A stretch of DNA of 64,000 nucleotides from Prosthecobacter sp. (GTDB taxonomy: Bacteria > Verrucomicrobiota > Verrucomicrobiia > Verrucomicrobiales > Verrucomicrobiaceae). The stretch is taken from positions 1-64,000 of the forward strand of contig JABARQ010000048.1 in NCBI GenBank assembly GCA_019186985.1, given 5' to 3'. Under the pieces are notes generated by a model. That model saw only the letters and a program-made list of their open reading frames with translations, searched no databases and was not told the DNA's origin. Of this stretch, positions 11,682-23,112 are shown piece after piece (positions within the stretch are counted from its first letter, which is position 1; each line of letters starts with the position of its first letter). The position numbers and the translations under genes were made by a program.

Positions 11682-12719
11682 ATGTCCCTTGTCTCCGCCC
11701 TTTATCCAGCGCTCAAGCCCTGGCTGTTCAAACTCGACGCCGAGCGCGCCCATGAGTGGACGACGCGGCTGATGCGGTTCAGTCATTCGTTAGGCCTGCT
11801 GAAGCCGGACGAGCTGCCCGTCAGCACGCCGGTGGAGTGCCTTGGGCTGAAGTTTCCGAATGCGCTCGGCCTGGCCGCCGGCATGGACAAGTCCGCCTCG
11901 GCCGTGGATGCGTGGGCGGCGCTTGGGTTCGGGTTTGTCGAGGTGGGCACGCTGACGCCGAGGCCGCAGCCTGGCAATCCGAAGCCGCGGCTGTTCAGGC
12001 TGCCGGAGCACCAGGCGCTGATCAACCGGATGGGTTTCAACAACCCGGGCATCCATTCGGCGGTGGAGCGCCTGAAGCGCCGCCGCACAAGCGCGGTGGT
12101 GGGCGTGAACATCGGCAAGAACTTCGACACGCCTAACGAAAAAGCCGTCGATGACTATTTGTACTGCCTCAAGGCCGCGTATCCGGTGGCGGACTACATC
12201 GCGGTCAACATCTCGTCGCCCAACACCAAGGGCCTGAGGGATCTTCAGGCGGAGGAAAGCATTCGTCAGCTGCTGGACTCGTTGAAGACGGAGCAGTCGG
12301 CACAGGAAAAGGCGCATGGCCGCAAGGTGCCGGTGCTGGTGAAGATCGCCCCGGACCTGGAGGGGCAGCAGATCGAGGCCCTGGCGCGGGTTTTCAATGA
12401 ACTGGCGGTCGATGGCGTGATCGCCACGAACACCACGATCAGCCGCGAGGCCGTGGCCGGGCATCCGCTTGCCGCCGAGGCGGGAGGTCTCAGCGGCGCG
12501 CCGGTTCGTGAGCGATCAACGCAGGTCATCCAGGCCTTCCGCACGCTGCTGGCGCCAGCCATTCCCGTGGTGGGCGTGGGCGGCATTTTGAGCGGTGGGG
12601 ACGCCGTGGAGAAGCTGCGCGCCGGCGCCTCCCTGGTGCAGGTTTACTCGGGGCTGGTTTATCGAGGGCCGGGCCTGATCGCCGACGTACTGCACGCGGT
12701 CAGGAAAGCTTCCTCTTGA
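11682..12719 (+). CDS. pyrD: Dihydroorotate dehydrogenase (quinone), class 2
   Basis: This enzyme oxidises dihydroorotate to orotate using FMN and membrane quinone, the fourth step of pyrimidine synthesis. The 345-residue protein has the class 2 N-terminal amphipathic helix (ALYPALKPWLFKLDAE) and the signature AVNISSPNTKGLRDLQ, in which class 2 enzymes use Ser as the base. GVGGILSGGDA and VQVYSGLVYRGP near the C-terminus form the FMN phosphate site. The ATG at 11682 has a clear GGGGAGGAG ribosome-binding site; the in-frame extension upstream is Arg-rich and not credible. Its last 20 bases overlap the 3' end of the convergent nspC. Confidence 0.96.
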   Translation: MSLVSALYPALKPWLFKLDAERAHEWTTRLMRFSHSLGLLKPDELPVSTPVECLGLKFPNALGLAAGMDKSASAVDAWAALGFGFVEVGTLTPRPQPGNPKPRLFRLPEHQALINRMGFNNPGIHSAVERLKRRRTSAVVGVNIGKNFDTPNEKAVDDYLYCLKAAYPVADYIAVNISSPNTKGLRDLQAEESIRQLLDSLKTEQSAQEKAHGRKVPVLVKIAPDLEGQQIEALARVFNELAVDGVIATNTTISREAVAGHPLAAEAGGLSGAPVRERSTQVIQAFRTLLAPAIPVVGVGGILSGGDAVEKLRAGASLVQVYSGLVYRGPGLIADVLHAVRKASS

Positions 12720-13893
12720 AGTCCTCATAACCAAACCGGCGCACCACCTTCAGCTGGCCTGTTTCGGGATTGTAGAGGTCGATGTCAGGATGCATCACGC
12801 CGTTGAAGGTCGTGGTCTTGACCATGGTGTAATGCGCCATGTCGGTGAACACGAGCTTCTGTCCGATTTCAAGCGGGGCGGGGAAGCTGTATTCATTGAT
12901 GATGTCGCCGGCAAGGCAGGTCATGCCGCCGAGGCGGAAGGTGTGAGGGAATTCGCCGGGCAGGCCGGAGCCGATGATGTGCGGGCGATAGGGCATCTCC
13001 AGCGTGTCCGGCATGTGGGCGGTGGCGGAGGTGTCGAGGATGGCCGTCGGCATGTCGTCGGTCGGCACGATGTCCATGACGCTGGCGACGAGGTAGCCGG
13101 TGTTCAGCGCGACGGCCTCGCCGGGTTCCAGATAAACCTCCTTGCCCCAGCGCTCCTTGAAGCTGCGGATGACGCGGACCAGGCGTTCGACATCATAGTC
13201 GTTGCGGGTGATGTGATGGCCGCCGCCCATGTTGACCCAGGAGACCTGGGAGAGAAGCTTTGGAAAGCGCTTTTCGACGGCGGCAAGCGTGCGTTCCAGG
13301 ACATCGCTGTCCTGTTCGCAGAGGGCATGGAAATGCAGGCCCTCCAGGCCGTCGAGGTTTTCATGCTCCAGCGTGTCCGCACGCGTGCCGAGGCGGCAGC
13401 TGGGAGAGCAGGGATCGTAGAGGCTGACCTCGACCTCGCTGTGCTGCGGATTGACGCGAAGGCCGGGGCTGGGGGAGTGCCTGCCCGCCGCGCGTGCCGC
13501 ATCCAGAAGAGGCCGCCATTTTTTCCACTGGGCGGGCGAGTTGAAGCTGATGTGATGGGCGATGGGGATGAGCTGCTCCATCTCGTCCTGCTTGAAGGCG
13601 GGAGCGTAGACGTGCAGCTCCTTGCGGAATTCCTCGTGGGCCAGAAGTGCCTCGTGAAGGCCGCTGGAGCAGCAGCCATGAAGGTATTCACGCACCAGGT
13701 CAAAGGTGCTGAACATCGAGAAGCCCTTGAGGGCGAGCAGGATCTTCGCGCCGGACTCCTGCTGGACGCGGGCCAGCTTCTCCAGGTTCTTTTTCAGCAG
13801 GCCGCGATCGACGACGTACGCGGGTGTTTCGACGGCGTTGACATCAAACGCTGGAGCGGGCTGCTCGTAGACATGCGGAGGGGTGGGGGCCAT
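12700..13893 (-). CDS. nspC: Carboxynorspermidine decarboxylase
   Basis: NspC is a PLP enzyme of the alanine-racemase fold that decarboxylates carboxy(nor)spermidine, the last step of the alternative spermidine/norspermidine route. The 397-residue protein carries the PLP lysine in LLALKGFSMF (Lys56), the substrate-loop region with GLHEALLAHEEF, and MGGGHHITRNDYD in the middle. Its usual partner, carboxynorspermidine dehydrogenase, is not next to it in this window. It converges on pyrD with a 20-base overlap of coding 3' ends. Confidence 0.93.
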   Translation of the reverse strand: MAPTPPHVYEQPAPAFDVNAVETPAYVVDRGLLKKNLEKLARVQQESGAKILLALKGFSMFSTFDLVREYLHGCCSSGLHEALLAHEEFRKELHVYAPAFKQDEMEQLIPIAHHISFNSPAQWKKWRPLLDAARAAGRHSPSPGLRVNPQHSEVEVSLYDPCSPSCRLGTRADTLEHENLDGLEGLHFHALCEQDSDVLERTLAAVEKRFPKLLSQVSWVNMGGGHHITRNDYDVERLVRVIRSFKERWGKEVYLEPGEAVALNTGYLVASVMDIVPTDDMPTAILDTSATAHMPDTLEMPYRPHIIGSGLPGEFPHTFRLGGMTCLAGDIINEYSFPAPLEIGQKLVFTDMAHYTMVKTTTFNGVMHPDIDLYNPETGQLKVVRRFGYEDFKRKLS

Positions 13894-13968
13894 GCCCGCA
13901 GGGCGATAGCGAGATGCGTTCCTCCCGCCAGCGACAATCCAGAAAACTCCGTGTCGTGAGGCCCAGGC

Positions 13969-14436
13969 TCAGCGCAGGATTGGGTTGATCAGGAAGCCGG
14001 AGAACTGGCTTCCTTGTTCGGCCTGCCTGATGGTGGAAGCCGTAGCTTCCTTTTTAGCTGACTGGCGGGCGAGTTGAAGCTGCTGCTGCCACTGGCGCTG
14101 ACGGGCGCGGCTGAGGCGGCGGTCCATGCCGCGGAGCAGATGAACGAAGCCCACGAGCAAGGCTGAGTTGACGACGCTGGCCGAGAGAAGCATCAGGCCG
14201 GTGGAGAGTTTTTGGAAGACAACGGGATGCCACTCACTGATCACATTCGAGGCATGGCTGGTGAAGGATTGACTGCCGGAACTATGGGCCGAGGCCATGT
14301 CGAGGGCGAGAAGGCAGCCGCCACAAACAAAGATCATGGCAAGACTAAGAACCGCATAGTCAATCCACTGAATGCGGGAACGGCGAGGCGAAATTCGAGA
14401 GACTTCCTCCAGGAAATAGAACTGTGAACAATTCAT
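13969..14436 (-). CDS. Unknown small protein with two membrane segments
   Basis: This 155-residue protein has two predicted transmembrane helices (about 24-48, WIDYAVLSLAMIFVCGGC, and about 88-110, LMLLSASVVNSALLVGF) separated by a Ser/His-rich loop. A basic, Gln-rich cytoplasmic tail follows (RQRQWQQQLQLARQSAKK). No family was recognised. ATG 14436 is preferred over the longer open frame to 14625, because the extra 63 residues are encoded by AT-rich DNA with operator-like palindromes and look non-coding. The gene is alone, downstream of an AT-rich control region. Confidence 0.6.
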   Translation of the reverse strand: MNCSQFYFLEEVSRISPRRSRIQWIDYAVLSLAMIFVCGGCLLALDMASAHSSGSQSFTSHASNVISEWHPVVFQKLSTGLMLLSASVVNSALLVGFVHLLRGMDRRLSRARQRQWQQQLQLARQSAKKEATASTIRQAEQGSQFSGFLINPILR

Positions 14437-14463
14437 GGCGGTTATGGGAGTGGTTGTAGTCTT

Positions 14464-14499
14464 TCTAACGTTAGAGTCAAAGTTGATATTTAGAATATC
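14464..14499. promoter_or_regulatory. Two palindromes upstream of the 155-aa gene (possible operators)
   Basis: TCTAACGTTAGA at 14464-14475 is a perfect 12-base palindrome. GATATT-TAG-AATATC at 14485-14499 is a perfect inverted repeat with a three-base centre. Both lie 28-63 bases upstream of the chosen ATG (14436), in an AT-rich stretch that stands out from the GC-rich surroundings. This is the typical place for a repressor site or promoter. No consensus -35/-10 pair could be fixed with confidence. Confidence 0.4.
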
Positions 14500-14789
14500 T
14501 GAAACTTTTTGTGTGTTATTATGAACAGTATTCAACAGGTTGTGTTTGCCCAGGAGATGGCCAAAAAGCAGGGGTTTGAAGATGGGTTTTGGCCGCTGCC
14601 TTGATCCTCGTTTTTGAGAAAACACGAAAATGAACCGCAGGCGGCAGCTTTTAGGTAAAAGACCGGGTGTTCAGATTTTGTGCGCCAGGCCTGTCAAAAA
14701 TTGAGACCGTGGCAGGAACTGTTTCGGAGGATTTCGAGATGTGGGGTTGCGTCGCGAATGGATGTCGCCAATCTCAAAAGCCCATTCCG

Positions 14790-15497
14790 ATGCCTCACGC
14801 CCTGCTCATCAAATTTCCTGGAACCAACTGTGATGTTGAAACCTCCCGTGCGCTTGAAGAGGCCGGGTTCACGACGGAGGTGCTGCCGGTGTCCCAGCTG
14901 GATGCGACGACATTGCAGGGTGTGAACCTGGTGGTGTTCTCCGGCGGCTTCAGCTATGGCGACTATGTGATGAGCGGGCGCATGGCGAAGCTTGTGACGA
15001 ATCATAAGTTAGGCGATGAATTGAAGAAGTTTGTGGACGCGGGCGGCTATGTGCTGGGCATCTGCAACGGCTTCCAGATCCTGACGCAGCTGGAGCTGCT
15101 GCCGAAGGGAAGCCTGATCCACAACACGAGCGGACGCTTCATCTGCCGCTGGGTGCCGCTGAAGAAGAACAGCCCGACCAGCCCCTACCTGAAGCTGCTG
15201 CCGGAGAACTTTGAACTTCCGGTGGCACATGCGGAAGGAAGGTTTGTCGGCGAGCAGGGTGATGCGGAAAAGTATGTCAAGGACGGCCACGGTGCGCTGT
15301 TGTATGGAACGAACTTCAACGGATCGAGCGCCGCGATCGCGGGCCTGCAGGATGACACGGGGCGGGTCTTCGGCCTGATGCCGCATCCGGAGAGGTTTGT
15401 CGGTCGCGACACGCATTATGATCCGGACTGGAACGGCGCGGAGAAGGGCTGGGGCTACTATCTGTTCAAGGGTGTGGCCGATGCGCTGGCAGCTTGA
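14790..15497 (+). CDS. purQ: Phosphoribosylformylglycinamidine synthase, glutaminase subunit
   Basis: PurQ hydrolyses glutamine and hands ammonia to PurL in the fourth step of purine synthesis. The 235-residue class I glutamine amidotransferase has the nucleophile Cys92 in LGICNGFQIL and the His199/Glu201 pair in LMPHPERF. The N-terminal FPGTNCD and SGGFSYGDY segments are diagnostic of PurQ. ATG 14790 gives the family N-terminus; the upstream in-frame extension has no homology. PurL and PurS are not in the window. Confidence 0.95.
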   Translation: MPHALLIKFPGTNCDVETSRALEEAGFTTEVLPVSQLDATTLQGVNLVVFSGGFSYGDYVMSGRMAKLVTNHKLGDELKKFVDAGGYVLGICNGFQILTQLELLPKGSLIHNTSGRFICRWVPLKKNSPTSPYLKLLPENFELPVAHAEGRFVGEQGDAEKYVKDGHGALLYGTNFNGSSAAIAGLQDDTGRVFGLMPHPERFVGRDTHYDPDWNGAEKGWGYYLFKGVADALAA

Positions 15498-15584
15498 TCA
15501 GGTGGTGTTGCTGATGCCGGATTGCGATCAATGGTATCGCGAGACTCTATTTTCGTTTTTAACGAAGTGGAGGATTACAAGCGC

Positions 15585-16916
15585 GTGCCGCGCCTCCACC
15601 TGCTTTTGTTTCCCTGTTTTCTGCTGATTTCACCCAAGCTCCTGAGGGCAGGTGAAGCCGTTGTGGCACCCGTCATCACACCGGGGCCGGATCTTCTGCA
15701 GTTCACGTTCCAGGCCCGGGTGCGGGGCGAGTGGCGGGAGAATGTCTACGATTTTAACGACTCGAACGATGCCGTTACGGATGATGCATGGCTGCTGCAT
15801 CGCATCCGGCTGGGGCTGGAGTGGCAGCCAGCTTCATGGATGCATTTCACGGTGCAGGGGCAGGATGTGCGGGAGTCGTTCTCCGACCGGGCTGACGTGC
15901 CGCTGCAGCAGGGTGCGGAAGGTGATGATGCCTTTGACCTGAGGCTGGCATCCCTGGAGCTTGGTGATTCGAAGCATCTGTCGGTGAAGCTCGGGCGTCA
16001 GGTGCTTTCGTATGGTGATGAGCGCCTGGTGGGCCCGCTGGAGTGGCTGAACTTCAGCCGGACCTTTGATGCCGTGAAGCTGCACTATCAGGAGAAGGAC
16101 TGGTGGGTGGATGGTTTTGCCTCCAGCGTGGTGAGGCTGCACGAATCGAAGTTCAACAACTCGGACTGGACGGACACGCAGAACGGCCGCCGGCAGCTCT
16201 TCAGCGGGCTGTATTTCAGCAGCACGATGCTGCCGGTGCAGGCAACAGACCTTTATGCACTGCATCTGCATGAGGAGTCGCAGACGGGATCGACGGACTT
16301 CATCACGCTGGGAACAAGGATGAAGGGGGATCCTCTGAAGCTGGACGGGTGGGATTACACGCTGGAGCTTGCCGGCCAAGCCGGGCAGGTGCGTGGCGAG
16401 GACCTGAGGGCTTATGCCTGGCATCTTGAAGGCGGCTACAACTGGCTGGACTCGGGCTGGAAGCCGCGTCTGGCGCTGGAGTACAGCCATGGCAGCGGCG
16501 ACGGCAATGCCGCAGACGGACAGGTGGGAACGTTTCAAAACCTGTTTCCGACCAATCATCCGCCCTATGGATTCATGGACACCATGTCCTGGCAGAACAT
16601 GCACAACCTGGTCCTGAGGCTTGCGGCACAGCCTCATGCCCGGGTGAAGGCCACGCTGGACCTGCACGGCTTCTGGCTGTCTGACACTGCCGACGCCTGG
16701 TATCGTGCCAACGGCACCACCCGGGTTCGGAACGTGACGCCCGGGGCCGGAAGTCACGCCGGGACGGAGCTGGATTTCATGCTGAACGCCAGGCTGAACC
16801 AACATCTCGACCTGCTTGCGGGCTACAGCCACTTCTTCGCAGGTTCCTACCTGGATGACACCGGCGCCGGTGACGACGCCGACTTTGCCTACCTGATGCT
16901 GACCCTGAACTACTGA
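15585..16916 (+). CDS. Outer-membrane porin, alginate-export (AlgE-like) family
   Basis: This is a predicted outer-membrane beta-barrel of about 443 residues. A signal peptide (LHLLLFPCFLLISPKLLRAG) is followed by alternating amphipathic strands with many Trp, Tyr and Gly. The segment LGRQVLSYGDERLVGPLEW and the following FDAVKLHY are typical of the alginate-export/porin domain, and the protein ends in an aromatic residue (LTLNY). The substrate is unknown; alginate is only the family name. GTG 15585 is chosen because it puts the signal peptide at the N-terminus and has GGAGG 11 bases upstream; ATG codons at 15522 and 15531 would add a polar leader. Confidence 0.75.
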   Translation: MPRLHLLLFPCFLLISPKLLRAGEAVVAPVITPGPDLLQFTFQARVRGEWRENVYDFNDSNDAVTDDAWLLHRIRLGLEWQPASWMHFTVQGQDVRESFSDRADVPLQQGAEGDDAFDLRLASLELGDSKHLSVKLGRQVLSYGDERLVGPLEWLNFSRTFDAVKLHYQEKDWWVDGFASSVVRLHESKFNNSDWTDTQNGRRQLFSGLYFSSTMLPVQATDLYALHLHEESQTGSTDFITLGTRMKGDPLKLDGWDYTLELAGQAGQVRGEDLRAYAWHLEGGYNWLDSGWKPRLALEYSHGSGDGNAADGQVGTFQNLFPTNHPPYGFMDTMSWQNMHNLVLRLAAQPHARVKATLDLHGFWLSDTADAWYRANGTTRVRNVTPGAGSHAGTELDFMLNARLNQHLDLLAGYSHFFAGSYLDDTGAGDDADFAYLMLTLNY

Positions 16917-16971
16917 CTATCGAGGCGCTCCATCCTCCTCCCTTTCCATCAAACCCTGACATATCCTCGCC

Positions 16972-18234
16972 ATGACCAACCTCCAGCTTGCCATCCAGTT
17001 CTTCCTTCAGCTTGGGATCATCCTTGTCTTCTGCCGCATCGTGGGAGCCATCGCGGCCCGTTTTGGCCAGCCGCAGGTGGTGGCGGAGATGATCGCCGGC
17101 GTGTGTCTTGGGCCTTCGTTGCTCGGTTTGTTCTGGCCGGAGGCGGGGGAGGCCCTGTTTCCAAAGGAGTCGATGAAAGTGCTGTTCCCGGTGTCCCAGC
17201 TGGGGCTGGCGCTTTACATGTTCATCGTGGGGCTGGAGTTCCGGGTGGACATTGTGCGCAAGCGTTTTGGCTCCTCGGTGGCGGTGAGCCTGGCCGGGAT
17301 GGCGGCTCCGTTTTTGCTGGGGGCCGGGCTGGGCTGGATTTTCCATGAGCATACCAGCCTGTTTCCAGAGAAGACCTCGCTGCAAAACGCCATGATCTTC
17401 ATGGGGGCGTCCATGTGCATCACGGCCTTCCCGATGCTGGCGCGCATCATTCATTTCAAGGGGCTTGCGGGCACGACGATGGGCACGGTCGCGATTGGCG
17501 CGGGTGCGATTGATGATGCGGCGGCCTGGGGAATGCTGGCGGTGGTGCTGGCCAGCTTCAACGGCGACTTCTCCCATGCGGTGCTGAGCATTGGCGGCGG
17601 CATGGGTTATGTGGCGCTCGCCCACCTGGTGATCCGTCCGGTCCTGGCGCGTTATGCGGCGGGCATCGAGAGGCGCGGCAAGCTGAGCGACGGCGAATAT
17701 GCGATGTTCCTGGCCCTGATGTGCCTGGGATCGTGGTGGACGGATTACATCGAGCTCCACGCAGTCTTTGGCGCCTTTGTGATGGGCAGCGCCATGCCAC
17801 GAGGCGTGGTGAACAAGACCTTGATCGAGCGCACCCAGCCGCTCGCCGTGGCCCTGATCCTGCCGCTGTTCTTCACTTATTCGGGCCTGAACACGCGGCT
17901 TGGCCTGCTGAACAGCGGGCATCTCTGGCTGCTTTGCGGCGCCGTCCTTGCCGCGGCCATCCTGGGCAAGGGAGTGGCCTGCTGGGCGGCGGCGCGTGCC
18001 TCAGGCATCTCCAACAAGGAGGCGATGGGCATCGGCGTGCTGATGAACGCCCGCGGACTGATGGAGCTGATCATCATCAACATCGGCCTTCAGCGCGGCA
18101 TCATCTCCGCGGAGATCTTCGCCATGCTGGCGATCATGGCGGTGATCACGACGCTGATGGCCAGCCCGATCTTTGAGCGGCTGGTGGGCACCGGCACCTT
18201 CAAGGGTGAGCCGGAGCCTGGTACGGAGATTTGA
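16972..18234 (+). CDS. Cation:proton antiporter, CPA2 family
   Basis: This 420-residue inner-membrane protein has about 12 hydrophobic segments and no soluble regulatory domain. Family landmarks include QPQVVAEMIAGVCLGPSLLG after the first helix, LFMFIVGLEF-like LALYMFIVGLEFR near residue 82, and GAIDDAAAWGML around 180, where the acidic pair lies in the ion-binding site of CPA2 exchangers. The C-terminal helices carry MNARGLMELIIINIG. It probably exchanges Na+ or K+ for protons for pH or salt balance. It stands alone between the porin and the truncated ligase gene. Confidence 0.88.
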   Translation: MTNLQLAIQFFLQLGIILVFCRIVGAIAARFGQPQVVAEMIAGVCLGPSLLGLFWPEAGEALFPKESMKVLFPVSQLGLALYMFIVGLEFRVDIVRKRFGSSVAVSLAGMAAPFLLGAGLGWIFHEHTSLFPEKTSLQNAMIFMGASMCITAFPMLARIIHFKGLAGTTMGTVAIGAGAIDDAAAWGMLAVVLASFNGDFSHAVLSIGGGMGYVALAHLVIRPVLARYAAGIERRGKLSDGEYAMFLALMCLGSWWTDYIELHAVFGAFVMGSAMPRGVVNKTLIERTQPLAVALILPLFFTYSGLNTRLGLLNSGHLWLLCGAVLAAAILGKGVACWAAARASGISNKEAMGIGVLMNARGLMELIIINIGLQRGIISAEIFAMLAIMAVITTLMASPIFERLVGTGTFKGEPEPGTEI

Positions 18235-18250
18235 CGAGCCGCCGCCGGGG

Positions 18251-18949
18251 TCAGAACTGGAGGAGGTCCGTGTGAAGGTCCTCCTCCGTGCTGCCTGGCA
18301 GGGATTGGACGCTTCTGGCGCCGGAATTCCTGGAGGCCAGCATGTTGATCAGGCTGCGGTGGCTCCAAACCTCGCCTTCATCGCGGTCGGAATTGTCGTA
18401 GACGAGGAAGGCCCCGTCATCAGGCTTGCCGGGGAAGGGCATGCCCCAGGCGGGACGTTCGGCGAAGATTTCGTCCAGTTCGGCCTCGTTCCAGTCTCCC
18501 TGGGAGTGGCCAGGAGTCATCCACACCGTGATGATGGAACCAATGCAGTCACGGAGGTCGGCATTGCCACCATCAAGGAAGACGCAGGCCGGAGAGGAGC
18601 GTTCGATGATGCGTTGAAAGCGTTCGAGGGTGATGGTCGGGGGCAGGAAGGAAACCGTGGCCCCGGCATGGGTGACGGCCAGCGCAATCGTTTGAGCATC
18701 AGGATGATCCACCGAAAGGGCGATGAGGACAATGCTGCCGGCTTCAACACCGTTGCGTTGCAGCCAGGTGCTGGCGCGGAGGACACGTTCCCAGACCTTT
18801 TCAACGGTGGTGACCCGGCCCTGATAGAGGCAGGGGCGTTCGGGCCTTTTTTCAGCAATGCGCTTTAAACCTTCGGTCAGGTAGGAAGGGCGGGCGTTGG
18901 CTTCGCCAGGAAGGACAAAATAGGAGCTGGAGTAGGTGGGCGAGATCAC
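18251..18949 (-). CDS. Shortened, degenerate AMP-binding (ANL) domain protein
   Basis: The protein of about 232 residues matches only the N-terminal part of acyl/aryl-CoA ligases: RIAEKRPERPCLYQGR, VWERVLRASTWLQRNGV, then the adenylation-loop region. The loop normally reads like YTSGTTGxPKG; here it is LVYDNSDRDEGEVWSH, which lacks the Ser/Thr/Gly run and the Lys. The frame ends about 30 residues later, so the rest of the N-domain and the whole C-domain are absent. It cannot be a normal adenylating enzyme; it may be a decaying paralogue of the 55.8-57.2 kb ligase or a repurposed fragment. The start is uncertain: GTG 18949 or TTG 18979, no ATG, no clear ribosome-binding site. Confidence 0.55.
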   Translation of the reverse strand: MISPTYSSSYFVLPGEANARPSYLTEGLKRIAEKRPERPCLYQGRVTTVEKVWERVLRASTWLQRNGVEAGSIVLIALSVDHPDAQTIALAVTHAGATVSFLPPTITLERFQRIIERSSPACVFLDGGNADLRDCIGSIITVWMTPGHSQGDWNEAELDEIFAERPAWGMPFPGKPDDGAFLVYDNSDRDEGEVWSHRSLINMLASRNSGARSVQSLPGSTEEDLHTDLLQF

Positions 18950-19043
18950 TGATATACTATAATTACAATAAAATGACAAAACAAACGAATCTTTGACAAA
19001 AGATAATTACCGTAAATTCAGACATCCGTTACGCAGATCGTTG

Positions 19044-19068
19044 AAAAAAATCAGCCGTGAGAGGCTAA
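19044..19068 (-). terminator. Intrinsic terminator of the U32 gene
   Basis: On the minus strand TTAGCC-TCTCAC-GGCTGA forms a 4-5 bp stem with a six-base loop, followed at once by seven T (19050-19044). It lies 60-85 bases after the U32 stop codon at 19129, separating that gene from the downstream ligase fragment. Confidence 0.5.
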
Positions 19069-19128
19069 TGCAGCAGCAGGCCTCCTGAACGGGCTGCGTT
19101 TTGTCATTTCTGGCTGGGAATGAGCGGC

Positions 19129-21594
<2,466 letters not shown>

Positions 21595-21630
21595 GAGACG
21601 AAGGCCGGCGCGGCGGACAAGCCGGGCGGG

Positions 21631-23061
21631 TCAGGCCTTTTCGATGGAGCGGCGCTTGTAGAGGAACTCGAACATGTTGCCCTCGTGCGGCTGGTCCCAG
21701 CTGATCTTCATGGTGCTGATGGGGCCGAGGTTGAGGCGGTCGATGGTCGGGCACTCCAGGAGCTGTTCGGTGAAGGCCGGGTCCTCGGTGATGGCGGTGA
21801 CGATGAGGGAATAACCGATTTTGCCGAGAACTTCTGCCTGGGGCACCTCGACGACGCTGGCGTAGGGGCAGAGGAACTCGCGGTTGGCGAGCGGGTGCTC
21901 CCAGGAGTCGCAGCGGATGATGGTGGGGCGGAGGAAGACGCCGCCCTGGAACTCGACCTTGCGGGGGCCGTTGCGATACTTTGCGGTGACGTCCTCGGCG
22001 CCCGGCGTCTTGAGGTCGGCGTCGATGGCGCCGTCGATGTACTCGGCCATCTTCGGGTTGGCGAAGCCGGAGAGGCGGGCGTTTTCGTCATCGGAGGGCA
22101 GGGGCTCGACGGGGCCGAGGCGCTGGGCGATGGCGTCGGCGATCTCCCTGCCATGTTTGGGCACGAGGACGGCGCTGGCGTTGATGCAGGAGCGGCCGCC
22201 GTTGTCGCTGATGGAGCTGACGATGACGTCGATGTAGTCCTTCCAGTTTTCGATCTTGTCCTCGCCGATGATGATCTTGCTCCAGCCCGGGCCGTGGACC
22301 TGCACGCGGGGGTTGTTTTCGTACATCTTGGCGATGTTGACGTCACCAAAGACGAGGCTGCGGCCGCAGAGCTTGACGACTTCGCCGCTGCCTTCGTGGT
22401 CGGTGGGGTAGAAGCCGAAGGCCTCGGCGGGTGCGCCGGCGGCGATGAATGCCTGGATGAGGCGGAAGGGGGTCCAGGGTTCGTCGCGGCCGGGCTTGAT
22501 GACGACGGGGGTTTTGAGGGCGATGGAGGGGAGCCAGAGGGAGTTCACCGCCGGGCTGTTGCTGGGCATGACGAGACCGAGGGCGTTGGCGGTGGGGAAG
22601 TAGGCGACGGGGCAGCCGGCCTGGGTGCCGAAGCCGTTGTCGATGACGCTCATGTCAAGGCCGCGGGAGAGGCCGTTGAGGACGGTCTTCATGTTCGTCA
22701 TGGCGAAGTGGATCTTGGCCATGTTGCGTTTCACCATGATGTGGGGGAGCCCGGAGGTGCGGGAGAGGGTGGCGATGTATTCCTGAGGGCTCTGGGTGTG
22801 GCCCTTGTCGCCGAGGGGCAGGGTGCCGTTCAGGAAGAGCTCGCCCGCCTTGGCGGTGATTTCGATGAGCTGTTCGACGGTGAACTTCTTGAGGCTGGCG
22901 CGGGCTTCGCCGATGCGGGCGAGGTCCTTGCGGACGATGCCGGCGTTGACCTGGCTGACCTCGGCGCAGACTTCGCCGGTCTTGTGGTCCTTGACCTGGA
23001 CCTTGTCGAGGGACTCGTAGGGGCGGCCTTTGCGGAGGGCGGGAAGATGGGGGACGGACAT
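21631..23061 (-). CDS. Aldehyde dehydrogenase family protein, possibly for 2,5-dioxopentanoate
   Basis: This 476-residue NAD(P)-dependent dehydrogenase is divergent but complete. It shows the cofactor region NALGLVMPSNSPAVNSLW and IALKTPVVIKPGRDEPW, and the catalytic Cys in DNGGRSCINASAVLVPK. The C-terminal LNLGPISTMKISWDQPHEGN precedes the substrate-binding end. ATG 23061 (MSVPHLP) is preferred to the longer frame to 23109. It lies 51 bp downstream of a FAH-family gene on the same strand. In oxidative pentose pathways a FAH-type dehydratase makes 2,5-dioxopentanoate, which an aldehyde dehydrogenase turns into 2-oxoglutarate; this pairing suggests, but does not prove, that role. Confidence 0.75.
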   Translation of the reverse strand: MSVPHLPALRKGRPYESLDKVQVKDHKTGEVCAEVSQVNAGIVRKDLARIGEARASLKKFTVEQLIEITAKAGELFLNGTLPLGDKGHTQSPQEYIATLSRTSGLPHIMVKRNMAKIHFAMTNMKTVLNGLSRGLDMSVIDNGFGTQAGCPVAYFPTANALGLVMPSNSPAVNSLWLPSIALKTPVVIKPGRDEPWTPFRLIQAFIAAGAPAEAFGFYPTDHEGSGEVVKLCGRSLVFGDVNIAKMYENNPRVQVHGPGWSKIIIGEDKIENWKDYIDVIVSSISDNGGRSCINASAVLVPKHGREIADAIAQRLGPVEPLPSDDENARLSGFANPKMAEYIDGAIDADLKTPGAEDVTAKYRNGPRKVEFQGGVFLRPTIIRCDSWEHPLANREFLCPYASVVEVPQAEVLGKIGYSLIVTAITEDPAFTEQLLECPTIDRLNLGPISTMKISWDQPHEGNMFEFLYKRRSIEKA

Positions 23062-23112
23062 GAGGATGGGGGCTGGGGGAATGGAGATAACAGACGGAAG
23101 GTTACGCAACTA

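Noticed and set aside
14500-14789. Possible purine riboswitch upstream of purQ
   Set aside because: No conserved purine-aptamer core could be recognised; only imperfect GC-rich pairing near 14598-14650 is visible.
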